DNA of 13,023 nucleotides, taken from contig JAKPBM010000421.1 in NCBI GenBank assembly GCA_029778935.1, positions 1-13,023 of the forward strand, given 5' to 3'. Below are positions 1 through 9,600 of this stretch, piece after piece. A program made the translations under genes and the position numbers. The notes under the pieces are model-generated. The model worked only from the letters and a program-made list of their open reading frames with translations. It had not been told where the DNA came from and searched no databases. Positions within the stretch are counted from its first letter, which is position 1. Each line of letters begins with the position of its first letter. This DNA comes from Bacillota bacterium (GTDB lineage: Bacteria > Bacillota > Clostridia > Oscillospirales > QAMX01).

Positions 1-2587
1 AATCCATCGAGTAGAGGTTATCGAAATAGGTGTTCTGGAACACAGAGTCGCTCTCATGCATGAAGCGGCCGTAGACACCCGCGCCGTATTCCAAGCACTT
101 CATAATCGTGTACTTGACGTCCTGGGTGACGTTCAGCGGCTCGCCGGCGTACTCTACCAGGCCGTGGAGCACCATCTGCACGAAGGGCACCTCGTAGTAC
201 TCAACGATGAAGCGGCTGGACGTCATCGGGATGTTCAGCACGTCGGAGACGTACGGCAGCGTGTGGAAGTAGCCGCGCTCCACGATGATTTCGTAGCCAT
301 CCTGCTTGAGCTCTTTCAGCTCGTTGGCCAGAATACGGGAGGTCTGCGTGCGGTCCACGATCAGGTCGGAGTCGAAGTCGGAGTTCAGGATGCTGCCGAC
401 CGGGCCGAGCGCCAGATGCTTGTTGTCATACTTAGCCAGAGCCCGTTTCAGGCCGTCGAAGGTCTTCTCGTACAGAGACGGGGAGACGGCCCATCTGGGA
501 TGATAGTATTCCCGTTTACGGTAGTAGTCCGCAACGCCCGTGGCGAGGTTACGGTCTACGATGATGGAAACGGTCATACCCAGGGTCTCAATGGCGTCCT
601 GACGCGGGGCAAAGCCCTCAAACATCTGGTCTTTGTATACGTGCAGCGGGTCGACGTTCGGGAACACGCTGACGTTCTTTTCCGCCATGGCGGTGTAGAA
701 CTCTTCGTAGCCCTTGGAGCCGCCCAGTCTGCGGCTGACCTTGAACTTGTTGCCGTAGGTCTGCACCGCGCCGCCGTTGGCGATGTACATGTAGCGCAGT
801 TTCATCTCGCCGACGCCGAGGTTTTGCAGGGCTTCTACGATCTCTTCGGCCTCTTCAAAGGTGGTCAGCGGGTACTTGACGTTGATCGGGAAGCCCGCGT
901 AGCTGACCTTCTTGTCGATGATGCCATAGATGTCGGCGTAGAAGGGAACGCCCGTCTCCTCGGCAATCCGGTTCAGCCCGAAGGTGTTAATCAGGTAGGT
1001 GCGGAAGAAGTTCGCCATGTCGTAGTACTCGATCTTGTCGCTCTCTAAGAAGTTGTAGCGAACGACAAGGTCCGTATCCGGCAGGCGGCAGTACCGGCGG
1101 GTAACCACGCTGACAACTTCCTCCTTGGTCTCCGCATCAATAGATCTCTTTTCCTCTTTGACCGTAACCTTGGGGAACATCTGGATACCGGAGCTTTCGC
1201 CGGTGTTGTAGTAAATCTGGTCCTTCTGCGTGGGGAAGAAGGCAACATAGGTCAGGTTCAGCTTCGTCTGGTTGTCCGTGGTGGTAGCCAGAATGTTGGC
1301 TATTTCATAGCCCTTTTCGATAATGCCGAACACGCCCCAATTCTCGGTCTTGTGACCGAACACAGGCATAATGGCCTGTTCATAGTAGGGGATGTCGCGG
1401 ATGGTGTAGTTGAGCTGGGACAGCGCCTCGTCCTTCGCCCAGGACATAATCTGAACCTGGAAGCTGGTGGAGCGCTGGTCAACCTTGTTCAGCTCGATGA
1501 GAGAACCGCTGCCGTCGGGCACCAAGATGTAACCCTTGTCTTCCACGCCGGAAGAGATGAAGCTGGGCAGCAGGTCGATACGCAGAATCGCAACTTCCGG
1601 CGGGTACTTGATTTCCTTGGTCAGGATCGTGACCTTGAGGGTGTTGCCTTCCAGGCGGTACTCGACGGGGATAGTAAAGCTCAGAGAGCCGGTGTTGTCC
1701 ACGTAGCCGGATTCGGCATAGTCGCTCTCCAGGTCGAAACGGGTGTAGCCGACCATTTCCCACATCTTGACTATCTGGCCGCGCTTGAAGGCGACGGAGT
1801 AGTTGTCCGGGTAAAGCTCGTAGCCGTCTTCTTCCTGCAGCTTCGGAATCTGCGAGATTAAGTCATTCAGATCCTTCATGAGCTGCTCGCGCTTGCTATC
1901 CTTATCCGCCTGGTTTGTCAGACGGTTGACTTCCCGTTCGATCTTGGCCAGCTCATTTTCAATGTTGATGAGCTTGTAGCGGGATTCAAAGTCTTTTTTG
2001 AACTTCTCCCTCTGATCTTCCGGGACGCTGTTGATCCACTTTTCCGCCTGCGAAGCAAGCAGGAACTTGGGGAACAGGGCCGGCCGGGTGTCGCCCAGGC
2101 CGTATTCAACCCGGTAACCTACGCGGCGGCCGTTTTCCACGATTTCCTTGAAATCAACCTGTTCTTTGACAACGCAGTCGTCATAAGAGTAGAGTTTAGC
2201 TTCCTTGGAGGAGCTGGAGATGTAACCTACGTCCTGCAGCGCGGACTGGCTGCCGTTGGGGTCGAAGGAGTAGTGCAGAACCAGCTGCGACTTTAGAAGC
2301 TTTGTCATCTCCTCGTTTAAGCTGAGCTTTTCGTCCTGGAAGACGGGGTTGGAGTGGTATTCCTTCCCCGTTCTCTTGTCCGTGACAATAATGTCGAACA
2401 CTTTGCCGGGCTCATAGTGCACGTCAATGCTCAGATTGTCCTCCCCTTCCCCATATATATAGGGTTCCGGGTAATCAGGGACGACCAAACTAACGGCATT
2501 GTCGGCAGTGGCCACCATACTGCCGATGGGCAGCAGCATGGCAATGACCAGAGCATATGCGACAATCGCAAGTTTTCTGACTTTCAT
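1..2587 (-). CDS. DUF5696 domain-containing secreted protein (3' end cut by window edge)
   Basis: This open frame runs from an ATG at 2585-2587 to the left edge: 862 codons with no stop, so the C-terminus is missing. Shine-Dalgarno AAGGGAG lies 7 nt upstream, directly after the stop of the Yip1 gene. Residues 1-28 look like a cleavable signal peptide ending VATA|DN. An N-terminal beta-rich half follows, interrupted by a charged, coiled-coil-like helical stretch at about 178-250. From about 545 the pattern resembles a TIM-barrel glycosidase: strand-like segments at 596-603, 640-646, 726-729, 766-770 and 793-798, several ending in acidic residues (D646, D737/D739/D741, E770). By overall pattern I recognise the DUF5696 family, which occurs beside sugar ABC transporters in Bacillota. 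The catalytic role is inference; no active site can be assigned from one sequence. As last visible gene of the operon it may act outside the cell on the glycan that the importer takes up. Confidence 0.8.
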   Translation of the reverse strand, partial: MKVRKLAIVAYALVIAMLLPIGSMVATADNAVSLVVPDYPEPYIYGEGEDNLSIDVHYEPGKVFDIIVTDKRTGKEYHSNPVFQDEKLSLNEEMTKLLKSQLVLHYSFDPNGSQSALQDVGYISSSSKEAKLYSYDDCVVKEQVDFKEIVENGRRVGYRVEYGLGDTRPALFPKFLLASQAEKWINSVPEDQREKFKKDFESRYKLINIENELAKIEREVNRLTNQADKDSKREQLMKDLNDLISQIPKLQEEDGYELYPDNYSVAFKRGQIVKMWEMVGYTRFDLESDYAESGYVDNTGSLSFTIPVEYRLEGNTLKVTILTKEIKYPPEVAILRIDLLPSFISSGVEDKGYILVPDGSGSLIELNKVDQRSTSFQVQIMSWAKDEALSQLNYTIRDIPYYEQAIMPVFGHKTENWGVFGIIEKGYEIANILATTTDNQTKLNLTYVAFFPTQKDQIYYNTGESSGIQMFPKVTVKEEKRSIDAETKEEVVSVVTRRYCRLPDTDLVVRYNFLESDKIEYYDMANFFRTYLINTFGLNRIAEETGVPFYADIYGIIDKKVSYAGFPINVKYPLTTFEEAEEIVEALQNLGVGEMKLRYMYIANGGAVQTYGNKFKVSRRLGGSKGYEEFYTAMAEKNVSVFPNVDPLHVYKDQMFEGFAPRQDAIETLGMTVSIIVDRNLATGVADYYRKREYYHPRWAVSPSLYEKTFDGLKRALAKYDNKHLALGPVGSILNSDFDSDLIVDRTQTSRILANELKELKQDGYEIIVERGYFHTLPYVSDVLNIPMTSSRFIVEYYEVPFVQMVLHGLVEYAGEPLNVTQDVKYTIMKCLEYGAGVYGRFMHESDSVFQNTYFDNLYSMD

Positions 2588-2601
2588 TTTGCCGCTCCCT
2601 T

Positions 2602-3234
2602 CTATAGAATCCTAAGGACAAGTTCTCTGTAAAGTCCGATAAAGAAGCCGATCAGCTGGCTGATGAGGTTGAAGAACAACAGTCCCAGGAAGATGATAAC
2701 CGCCATGCCGACTACGATCAAAATGGACGTCAAAATGGTTTTGCTCAGGGTGTACTGGTGAACCACCAGCAGTCCGGACAGCATCAAAAAGCCGGACCAG
2801 ACAACTGCGATGCCGTTCATCAGCGAGTAGAACGCGCCGTATTCCAGAGGCATCGCGTTGCTGAGGAACGCCAGCGGGAAACCAATCAGGATCATCGGCG
2901 TCAGCGCGTAGGCGCTGACCATGAAGATGTCGCCGAAGGAGCCTTCGCCGTCCATTAAGGTTGTCAACGACCAGTTGGCAATGCACCACAGAAGGAACGT
3001 GCCGACGGTGGTAGTAAACTCGCTTAAGATGTTTAAGCTGACCCCGTCATACTCCTGGTTGTAAAGGTAACCGGTAAACTGGGTTCTGAAGATCGAAAGA
3101 AGTACCAGTATGCCGAGAAGGACCGTAGCCGCCTTCCGACTTCCCCTCTTTTCGTGCTTTAAGTCCCAAAAACCGTCAAAGGGGTGGAAAATCAGGTACA
3201 GCGAGTACTTCAGCTCTTTCAAAATTTGTGCCAT
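2602..3234 (-). CDS. Yip1-family multi-pass membrane protein
   Basis: This 210-residue integral membrane protein starts at ATG 3232-3234, only 3 nt after the stop of the upstream gene. Its Shine-Dalgarno AAGGTGG lies inside that gene's last codons, so translation is probably coupled. A short cytosolic N-terminus carries an HPFDGFWDLKHEKRG segment typical of bacterial Yip1-domain proteins. Hydrophobic segments follow at about 34-50, 72-93, 103-124, 138-160 and 164-188, with a further hydrophobic stretch near 190-205. Proline and glycine in the third span (ALTPMILIGFPLAF) also fit the family. Bacterial Yip1 proteins have no established biochemical activity. Its conserved-looking place between the NHL protein and the DUF5696 protein suggests a membrane scaffold or assembly partner of the sugar importer; that role is inference. 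It ends with TAG at 2602-2604. Confidence 0.75.
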   Translation of the reverse strand: MAQILKELKYSLYLIFHPFDGFWDLKHEKRGSRKAATVLLGILVLLSIFRTQFTGYLYNQEYDGVSLNILSEFTTTVGTFLLWCIANWSLTTLMDGEGSFGDIFMVSAYALTPMILIGFPLAFLSNAMPLEYGAFYSLMNGIAVVWSGFLMLSGLLVVHQYTLSKTILTSILIVVGMAVIIFLGLLFFNLISQLIGFFIGLYRELVLRIL

Positions 3235-3237
3235 CGC

Positions 3238-4773
3238 TTACACCACCTTCTTGACGCCTTCGCGCAGGAATCTTCTGAATCTCTTGACCAGTCTGTAGAT
3301 CTGATACACCAGGAAGCCGCCTACAACGATCAAGAAGATATAGGTAAACTTGTTACCTATGGCCTGCTTCATGTAGAGTTCCAGCGCCCTGGAATAGTAT
3401 TCCGGGTTCTGGGCGATACGGAAGTCGTGCATAGCGCCCTTGTAGTCGCCGGCGCGTACCTTGGACTTACCGACACCGCTGTACGCAATCGTCATGTTGG
3501 AGTTCATCTTCAGAACTTTCGTCCACATCTTCTCGGACAGTTCATACTCACCGGTGCGGTAAGCAATGATGGCCTTGTTGATGGCGTCACCGTAGTCGGT
3601 GGGACGGAAGAAGATGACGGCGGGGTTTCTCGACTCCAGCACCAGAATCTGGTCGCCGTAGAAGGTGACAGCCGTCGGCTGCATGAAGGTGCCCTTCTGC
3701 TGGGAGGGGTTGCCGAAGATGTAGAGGAGGTTGCCTTCCGCGTCGTATGTGAACACCTTGCAGCGGTTGGTATCCAGCATGGCGTACATACCGTACTCGT
3801 TGACGGTGATGTCGTGGAACCTCGCTTCACCGGCCACCGCCGTCTCCAGCGACGTACGGCTGTAAACGGACAGGTCGCCGACCGGCGGGAACATACCGGC
3901 GCGGATCAGAATATCCGTACCGTCTGCCGCCAGTTTCCGGACGGTTGTCGTCTGGGCGCGGGCATCTTTATCGGTAGGCTTCGTATCAAAGGTAGCAAAG
4001 AACTTCATACGGTCCAGCTGCGCGATGGAAGCGTAGATGAATCCGTAGGAGTCAAAGGTTACGTTGGAGTACTCCGTCGGAACGGTGCTCTCAATACGGG
4101 AGTACTGTTCGGGGGTGAAGATGAGCCGGAGAATGACCTTCAGCGGGGAAATCGTCGTCTTCGGAGCGCCGAAGAAAGAGTTAAAGGTTCCGTCGGCGTT
4201 CAGCTTCACCAGACCGCGGTTGATGTTCCGGCAGATGATGTACATTCTCTCCGCCCGGTCCACCACCAGTTTGGTGGGATAGAAAGGCGTTTCGGGGTCG
4301 ATCAGGTCGATGTACGGCTTCGTGTAGACCTGGTCTACATTGCCCTTCAGGTCGGTGCGGATAATCCGCTGGTTTTCCGTGTCGGCAATGTAGATCATGT
4401 GCTTGCCGTCGTACTCGTAGATGTAGAGGCCCTTGGGGTTGTTCAGCGTCAGGGTTTCGCCCTGGTAGCGGAAACGGTCCAAATTGGCCTTCAGCTTCAG
4501 CTTATCATCAAACACGACAAGGCGGTTGTTGCCGGAGTCCAGGATATACAGCCACATGTTCTTGTCGACCACCATATCCTGGGGCTCGCGGAAGTTGCCG
4601 ATGCCGTAGTCGGCGCCGATCAGCTCCCGGGAGAAGGTGTACGCCATAGGGGCGGGAACAGGAACCTGATCAGGGTTGTAGATATAGCCCTGCATAGGCG
4701 GGGCGGCGAAGGCCGGCACCACGAACAGCAGGCAGAGCAAACTCATAAGGAGAAGTTTTGCTAACCGTTTCAT
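3238..4773 (-). CDS. Secreted NHL-repeat beta-propeller protein with TPR-like region and C-terminal membrane anchor
   Basis: This 511-residue protein starts at ATG 4771-4773. Its Shine-Dalgarno AGGAGGT overlaps the TAG stop of the preceding permease gene. Residues 1-23 form a signal peptide (hydrophobic core, AFA|AP). NHL/SMP-30-like repeats follow, with the motif 'P..(M/L)VVD....(L/M)YI.D..N.R' at about 60-90, 110-140 and 163-195, and again at about 317-345 and 362-390. Together they suggest a beta-propeller with a less regular middle blade. Residues about 397-458 are helical and TPR-like (repeated A..AYRTGEYELSEKMW / AYSGVGKSKVRAGDY pattern). One transmembrane helix lies at about 477-493 and a very basic tail (KRFRRFLREGVKKVV) ends the protein, so the propeller should face outward, tethered to the membrane. 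It may bind glycan, the solute-binding protein or the permeases. It could be called gluconolactonase-like by homology search, but I see no basis for an enzymatic claim. Confidence 0.82.
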   Translation of the reverse strand: MKRLAKLLLMSLLCLLFVVPAFAAPPMQGYIYNPDQVPVPAPMAYTFSRELIGADYGIGNFREPQDMVVDKNMWLYILDSGNNRLVVFDDKLKLKANLDRFRYQGETLTLNNPKGLYIYEYDGKHMIYIADTENQRIIRTDLKGNVDQVYTKPYIDLIDPETPFYPTKLVVDRAERMYIICRNINRGLVKLNADGTFNSFFGAPKTTISPLKVILRLIFTPEQYSRIESTVPTEYSNVTFDSYGFIYASIAQLDRMKFFATFDTKPTDKDARAQTTTVRKLAADGTDILIRAGMFPPVGDLSVYSRTSLETAVAGEARFHDITVNEYGMYAMLDTNRCKVFTYDAEGNLLYIFGNPSQQKGTFMQPTAVTFYGDQILVLESRNPAVIFFRPTDYGDAINKAIIAYRTGEYELSEKMWTKVLKMNSNMTIAYSGVGKSKVRAGDYKGAMHDFRIAQNPEYYSRALELYMKQAIGNKFTYIFLIVVGGFLVYQIYRLVKRFRRFLREGVKKVV

Positions 4774-4788
4774 CCTGGGCTCGACCTC

Positions 4789-5700
4789 CTATTCCTTCAG
4801 GCCCGACTTGGCCATGGTTTCGATAACATTGCTCTGGGAAATGATGAAGACCACGATGGGAACGATCATCATAATCACCGAGGCGGCTGCCGAAGCGCCC
4901 GCACGGGCGATACCGCCGCTGACGATCTGGGAAATCGCGTAAGGCAGGGTTTTCAGCGGCTCGCTGTAGATGTACATGCCGTTGTTGACGTTCCACAGGC
5001 TCTGCACGGAGAAGATCATGAGCGTGAGCCATGCGGACTTGACGTTGGGCATGACAATGCGCCAGAAAATGACGCCTTCCGGGGCGCCGTCGATTTTCGC
5101 GGCGTCAAAGAGGGAGTCGTGCAGGTCCGACATGAAGCTCTGCATCAGGTACAGACCGAGCGTCATGCCGAAAGCCGGCACGATCAGGCTCCAGTAGGTG
5201 TCAATCCAGCCCAGAGTGGCCATGACGATGTAGCCCGGGATGGTCGTAACCGTGGCGTTGAACATGAGGGAGAATACGACCATCTTGGAGAAGGCCTTGG
5301 AACCGGGGAACACGTACTTGGCCAGCGGGTACGCGGCCATGGAGGCGATGATGATGTGGCCGAAGGTGCCCACGCCCGTAATCATCACGGTGTTAAAGAT
5401 GTAACGGGAGAAGGGGATCCACGAGCCGGACATCAAACGGAACAGGTCCGCGTAGTTCTGGGATGTTGGGTTGCGGACGTACAGACGAGGCGGGAACATA
5501 AAGAGCTCGTCAGACGGTTTTAAGGACTGCACAATGGCGAACACCATCGGAATTGCCATCAATGCGCCCGTAATGAGCAGGAAGATCAATACGCCGAGGT
5601 CGCCGGACAGAGAGCGGTTGACACGGCTGCCGGCCTTCTGGGTAAAGAAGTGGAAACGGCGCACTTTGTGTTGTTTTTCTGCCATAGCTTTTGCGGCCAT
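4789..5700 (-). CDS. Carbohydrate ABC transporter permease, MalG-like
   Basis: This 303-residue inner subunit of a CUT1-type sugar importer is predicted to carry six transmembrane helices (about 35-57, 102-125, 138-160, 168-190, 220-238, 272-290). The ATPase-docking EAA loop is clear at about 199-218: D-A-A-K-I-D-G-A then F-W-R-I-V-M-P. The start at ATG 5698-5700 is preceded by AAGGGTGGG about 8 nt upstream, inside the end of the other permease gene, and the two genes are separated by one base. A second in-frame ATG (residue 6, 5683-5685) lacks a better ribosome site. The protein ends ETMAKSGLKE, like many MalG-type subunits. With the preceding permease it should form the heterodimeric channel. 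No cognate ATPase gene is present in the window. Confidence 0.96.
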   Translation of the reverse strand: MAAKAMAEKQHKVRRFHFFTQKAGSRVNRSLSGDLGVLIFLLITGALMAIPMVFAIVQSLKPSDELFMFPPRLYVRNPTSQNYADLFRLMSGSWIPFSRYIFNTVMITGVGTFGHIIIASMAAYPLAKYVFPGSKAFSKMVVFSLMFNATVTTIPGYIVMATLGWIDTYWSLIVPAFGMTLGLYLMQSFMSDLHDSLFDAAKIDGAPEGVIFWRIVMPNVKSAWLTLMIFSVQSLWNVNNGMYIYSEPLKTLPYAISQIVSGGIARAGASAAASVIMMIVPIVVFIISQSNVIETMAKSGLKE

Positions 5701-5701
5701 A

Positions 5702-6673
5702 TTAAGTACCCACCCTTCTGAGCAACGACTGGACCAGCTTGTTAGCCGTGATCATGATGAAGAACAGAATCGTAGCAATCGCGGACGCATAGCCCATCTC
5801 AAAGCGGACGGTGCCATAGTCTTCCAGATGATGCACGATGGTGTGGGCAGCGTAGTTGGGGCTGGGGAAGCCGACCAGGCTCGTAATGACCGAACCCATG
5901 CCGAAAGAGCCCGTAATGCTCATAACGGCGCCGAACATCAGCTGCTGTTTCATGTTGGGCAGGGTAATGAACCACAGCTCCTGCCAGCGGTTCTTGATGC
6001 CGTCAATCGCGCCGGCCTCATACTGCTCCCTGTCGATGCCCTGCAGACCGGCGATAAAGGACAGGAAGCTCGTGCCAAGGCTCAGCCACATGATAACGAC
6101 GATTACAACCGGCAGAACGGTCTTCTCGTTCTTCAGCCACTGGATGGGGTTGATAATCAGCGTCCAGCGAAGGAGAACGGAGTTCAGCAGACCCTGAGAG
6201 TCGCCGGAGAAGATGAAGGTGAAGATCGTAGAAGCCTGGGTCAGCGCGGGAGCGTAGAACAGAAGGGTAAGCACCGCGCGGAACTTCGGCGGCATTTCGT
6301 TTAAGAACCACGCGAACATCAGGCACAAGAGGTAACCCACCGGGCCCGTGATGGTAGCCAGCAGCAGCGTGTTCTTTATCGCCACAATAAACAGTTCATC
6401 GAGCATGAACAGTTTATAGTAGTTCTCGATGAAGACGAACTTCGGCGGCTGCAGCAGGTTAAACGTGGTAAAGCTTAAATAGATGGAAATGATAACGGGA
6501 ACAACGGTAAAGGTAATGAAGATCAGCGCGTAGGGCAGAACAAAGAAGTAATACGTTTTGGCCTTTTTCATCTCATACCACTTGTAGGCCACGTATTTCT
6601 TGATGTTCTGCCAGGCGGTAGGCTGCCGTTTCGCAGCAGCTTCCGTCGCGGCAGACGTCGGAATCGTGCTCAA
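5702..6673 (-). CDS. Sugar ABC transporter permease, MalF-like (TTG start)
   Basis: This 323-residue permease has six predicted transmembrane helices (about 43-66, 98-122, 132-155, 187-211, 245-268, 293-312). Its EAA loop at about 219-240 reads E-A-G-A-I-D-G-I ... F-I-T-L-P. The start codon is TTG at 6671-6673, supported by AAGGAGGGG about 6 nt upstream; the first internal ATG (residue 35) has no such site and would cut into the protein just before helix one. It is the first permease of the operon, 16 nt after the solute-binding protein gene and 1 nt before its partner permease. An extended, Ala/Thr-rich N-terminus of about 30 residues precedes the first helix. The pair with the MalG-like subunit, plus the large binding protein, defines a CUT1-type oligosaccharide importer; the substrate cannot be read from the sequence. 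Confidence 0.96.
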   Translation of the reverse strand: MSTIPTSAATEAAAKRQPTAWQNIKKYVAYKWYEMKKAKTYYFFVLPYALIFITFTVVPVIISIYLSFTTFNLLQPPKFVFIENYYKLFMLDELFIVAIKNTLLLATITGPVGYLLCLMFAWFLNEMPPKFRAVLTLLFYAPALTQASTIFTFIFSGDSQGLLNSVLLRWTLIINPIQWLKNEKTVLPVVIVVIMWLSLGTSFLSFIAGLQGIDREQYEAGAIDGIKNRWQELWFITLPNMKQQLMFGAVMSITGSFGMGSVITSLVGFPSPNYAAHTIVHHLEDYGTVRFEMGYASAIATILFFIMITANKLVQSLLRRVGT

Positions 6674-6689
6674 GACTTACCCCTCCTTC

Positions 6690-9600
6690 TTAGTCGTTGG
6701 AAAACTGTTCAATATAGCGCAGGCCCATTTCCTTCCGCTTGTTGGTAAGCTCGGCGTTAATATCGTCGATGTAGTCCAGCAGCGTCTCGCGCGCATCGTA
6801 CACGTCGTTGACGACGCGGTTAAAGGCGTTCGTCATATGACGGGTGGTGAAGTAGCCGCCGGGCACTTCCGGAATGCCCTTCGCCCAGGAGCGCTGCTCG
6901 TTAATGACACGGGCTTCTTCCGCCGACCAGGGCTGACGATAGGAAACTTCGACGTTGGCGGAGGGATAACGGGACGCCGTACCGATAATGCTTTCAATTT
7001 CGACAGCGTAGCGGGCCTGGGTCTCCGTGCTGGTCCACCACTTCATGAACTCCCACGCTTTATCTTTCTTGTTGGATTTCTGAAGCATAATGCAGCTGGA
7101 ACCGGAGGCGGCCACGGAGCGGTCGATGTAGGTGTTGCCGTTTTCGTCAACACGCTCCAGACCGGGCACCAAAGCGATCTTCCACAAACCGCGGATTTCG
7201 GGCGCGGACAGAGTCAGCGAGTTGTACGTGGTGTAGTCAACAACGGCGATGGGCATCTCGCCGCGGCGGAACCGGTTCTGGAAGTCGAAGGAAATTTCAA
7301 GCTTGTAGCTTCTGTAGAAGTCTGTAAAGGCGATGAACGCGTCGATGGCTTCCGGAGAGTCGAGGTTGGACTGGATACCGTAGTCATTGCCTTCACCGCG
7401 GTACAGATTGCCGCCTCTCTGATAGAGCAGCATGTAGTAGCTGCTGGTATCCGCCGAGAGACCAAAGTTCATGTTGTTGGACTGCAGCTCGGGGATGATG
7501 TCCTTCACGTCGTCCCAGGTGTTGGGAATTTCCAGACCCAGCTCTTTCATAATATCCGTGCGGTAGAACAGCACAGGGAAGGACTGGGTTTCGGGCAAGG
7601 CGTACACGCCGCCCAGATACGTATACTGCACAAGGGCGCTGGGGAAGAAACGCTTCGTCACTTCCTCAAAGTCGTCAAACTGGGTCAGATCCGCCGTTGC
7701 GCCACGCATGGCGTAGTTGACGGGCGTCGTCGCGTCGGAAATCTGCAACGCCACGTCGGGGCCGCGGCCGGACAGAGTGGCCGGCAGCAGAGCCGACAGG
7801 GCGATAAACTGCAGGTTGGTGGGAATCTGGTGGTTGGGGATGAAGTCGTCGTCGATCATCTGCTTGAGCATCTGGACCTGCTCGCGGCCGCCGCCGACGA
7901 CCTGACCAACGGTACCCGTGCTAAACCAGACGGTAATGGCGTCTTTGACATCCATATCCGAACCGATGGTGGTGTAGTCGTTCACGAAGGAGTAGTAGAA
8001 CAGCTTCAGCTCATGGCCCATGTTGGCGAAGAAGCCGGCGTTGGCTTTCGGCAGTTCGCTGCCCTTGGGCGCGATGTAGAAGTAGTCGATTTCCACCGGC
8101 TGCATGGTGAGGTCGTTCATCCACTTGGCGATGGAGCCGATGTCATCGCGGAACGGCTTGAAGCTTTCGGCTACCTTGATTTCCTTTTCATACATGACCA
8201 TGAGGCGGGTCTTGGCGATGCGCTGCAGCATGGCGTAATCGGAGTTGCGCTCGCCGGAGATTTCCACCAGGTAGTCGGACAGCTCCAGCAGCGCGTCCGC
8301 CTGGACTTTCAGCATGGCCATTTCATTGGGCATCTGGTCCCAGAAGTGGTAGTCGCGGTACTGGTCCGGGTCGTTGCCGACCAAGCGGAGCATCCGGCGA
8401 TACACGCCCAGAAGCGCAGCCAGAGAGTTGTCGGCGCGGCGGACGATTTCTTCGGCCGTGCCCAGCACGACCATCAGGCGCATTTCATAGGTTTTGCCGG
8501 CTTCGAAGTAGAATTCGAAGGGCTCGCCGTTCTCGTCGCACAGAGTGATCATTTCAAAATCGGGAGAGAATTTGAACTCGATCACTTTGGCTTCCGCAAA
8601 GGGCGTCTCCCCGTTAATGGTCAGCGCGCGGGCGGAGATGCGGCCGCGGGTGAAGTTCTGGCGGGCGCGCATATTAATGGTATACAGGCCCGACGCCGGC
8701 ACTTCGATGTTCCAGCTGATCCACTGGCCGGGGGTCTGCCACTTTTCGCCGCCGATCATGTTCAGCTGCGTGTAATCGTAGGCAAACTTGCCCGACACGG
8801 AGCTGTTGCTGACGGAGGCGCGGCTATGATAGGCATACAGAGAAGACTCGCTCTTGTAAGCGGGCTGCTCGGCTTCGATTTTCACATAGGAACCAGCGGG
8901 AGCGGGCTGGTATCCATTGGCTTCGTACTGTTTTTTGACCTCAGCGTAAGTCGGCACGGACTCGACGGAACCAAGACGCAGTTCGCCGAGCAGCACCGGT
9001 TCTTTCGTGGCAACCAGCTTGATTTCGTGTTTGCCTTTGGTCAGGTAGAAGAGGAACGGATCGGAATAATGTCCGCGGGCATCGTTGAAATACGCGGTCA
9101 TCCAGGTGGGAGCTTCCTCCTGGGTGGGGCGCATTTCGTTGCCGGCGCCGTCACGTACCTCGCCGACCTTGATGGCGTCTTTCCAGCGGCGGGTAAAAGT
9201 TATGTAGGAGGCTTCCGCAAAAGGAATTTCGCCGTCAATGTAGAGCGAACGCTCAATCTGCGCGCCGCGGCCTTCCACGGGCAGCCGGGGATCGGAAGCG
9301 ACCGGATAATACAGCGCCCGGATGGTGTACAGACCGCTTTCAGGAACGTCTACAATGTATGAAACGTAGGCGTTTTCCGCGTTCACACCGATGTTGGTGC
9401 CGGCATTTTCCTGTTCCTTGCTTTCCAGCTTGAAGAGCAACACGTTTTTAACGCCTTCAAATTCATCGTAAATGGCGTTGGAGACATCAATGTTGGTGTC
9501 AGTAAAGTCGGCACCGGAGATAACGATGTCTTCCCCCGTGTACAGGGGTTGACCGGCATGCTCGGCGGAGTACGCGGAATACGTACCCTCTTTGGCGGCG

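Noticed and set aside
56..1048. A 330-codon open frame on the plus strand
   Set aside because: It is antisense to the DUF5696 gene, which runs off the left edge without a stop and reads through this whole interval.
3184..4764. A 526-codon open frame on the plus strand
   Set aside because: It is antisense to the NHL-propeller gene, with a biased composition and no ribosome site or domain; an antisense shadow.
6600..9362. A 920-codon open frame on the plus strand
   Set aside because: It lies antisense to the solute-binding protein gene, whose product has clear domains, a signal sequence and a ribosome site. The plus-strand translation shows no recognisable domain and is His/Val/Gly-rich, as expected of a codon-bias shadow in GC-rich DNA.
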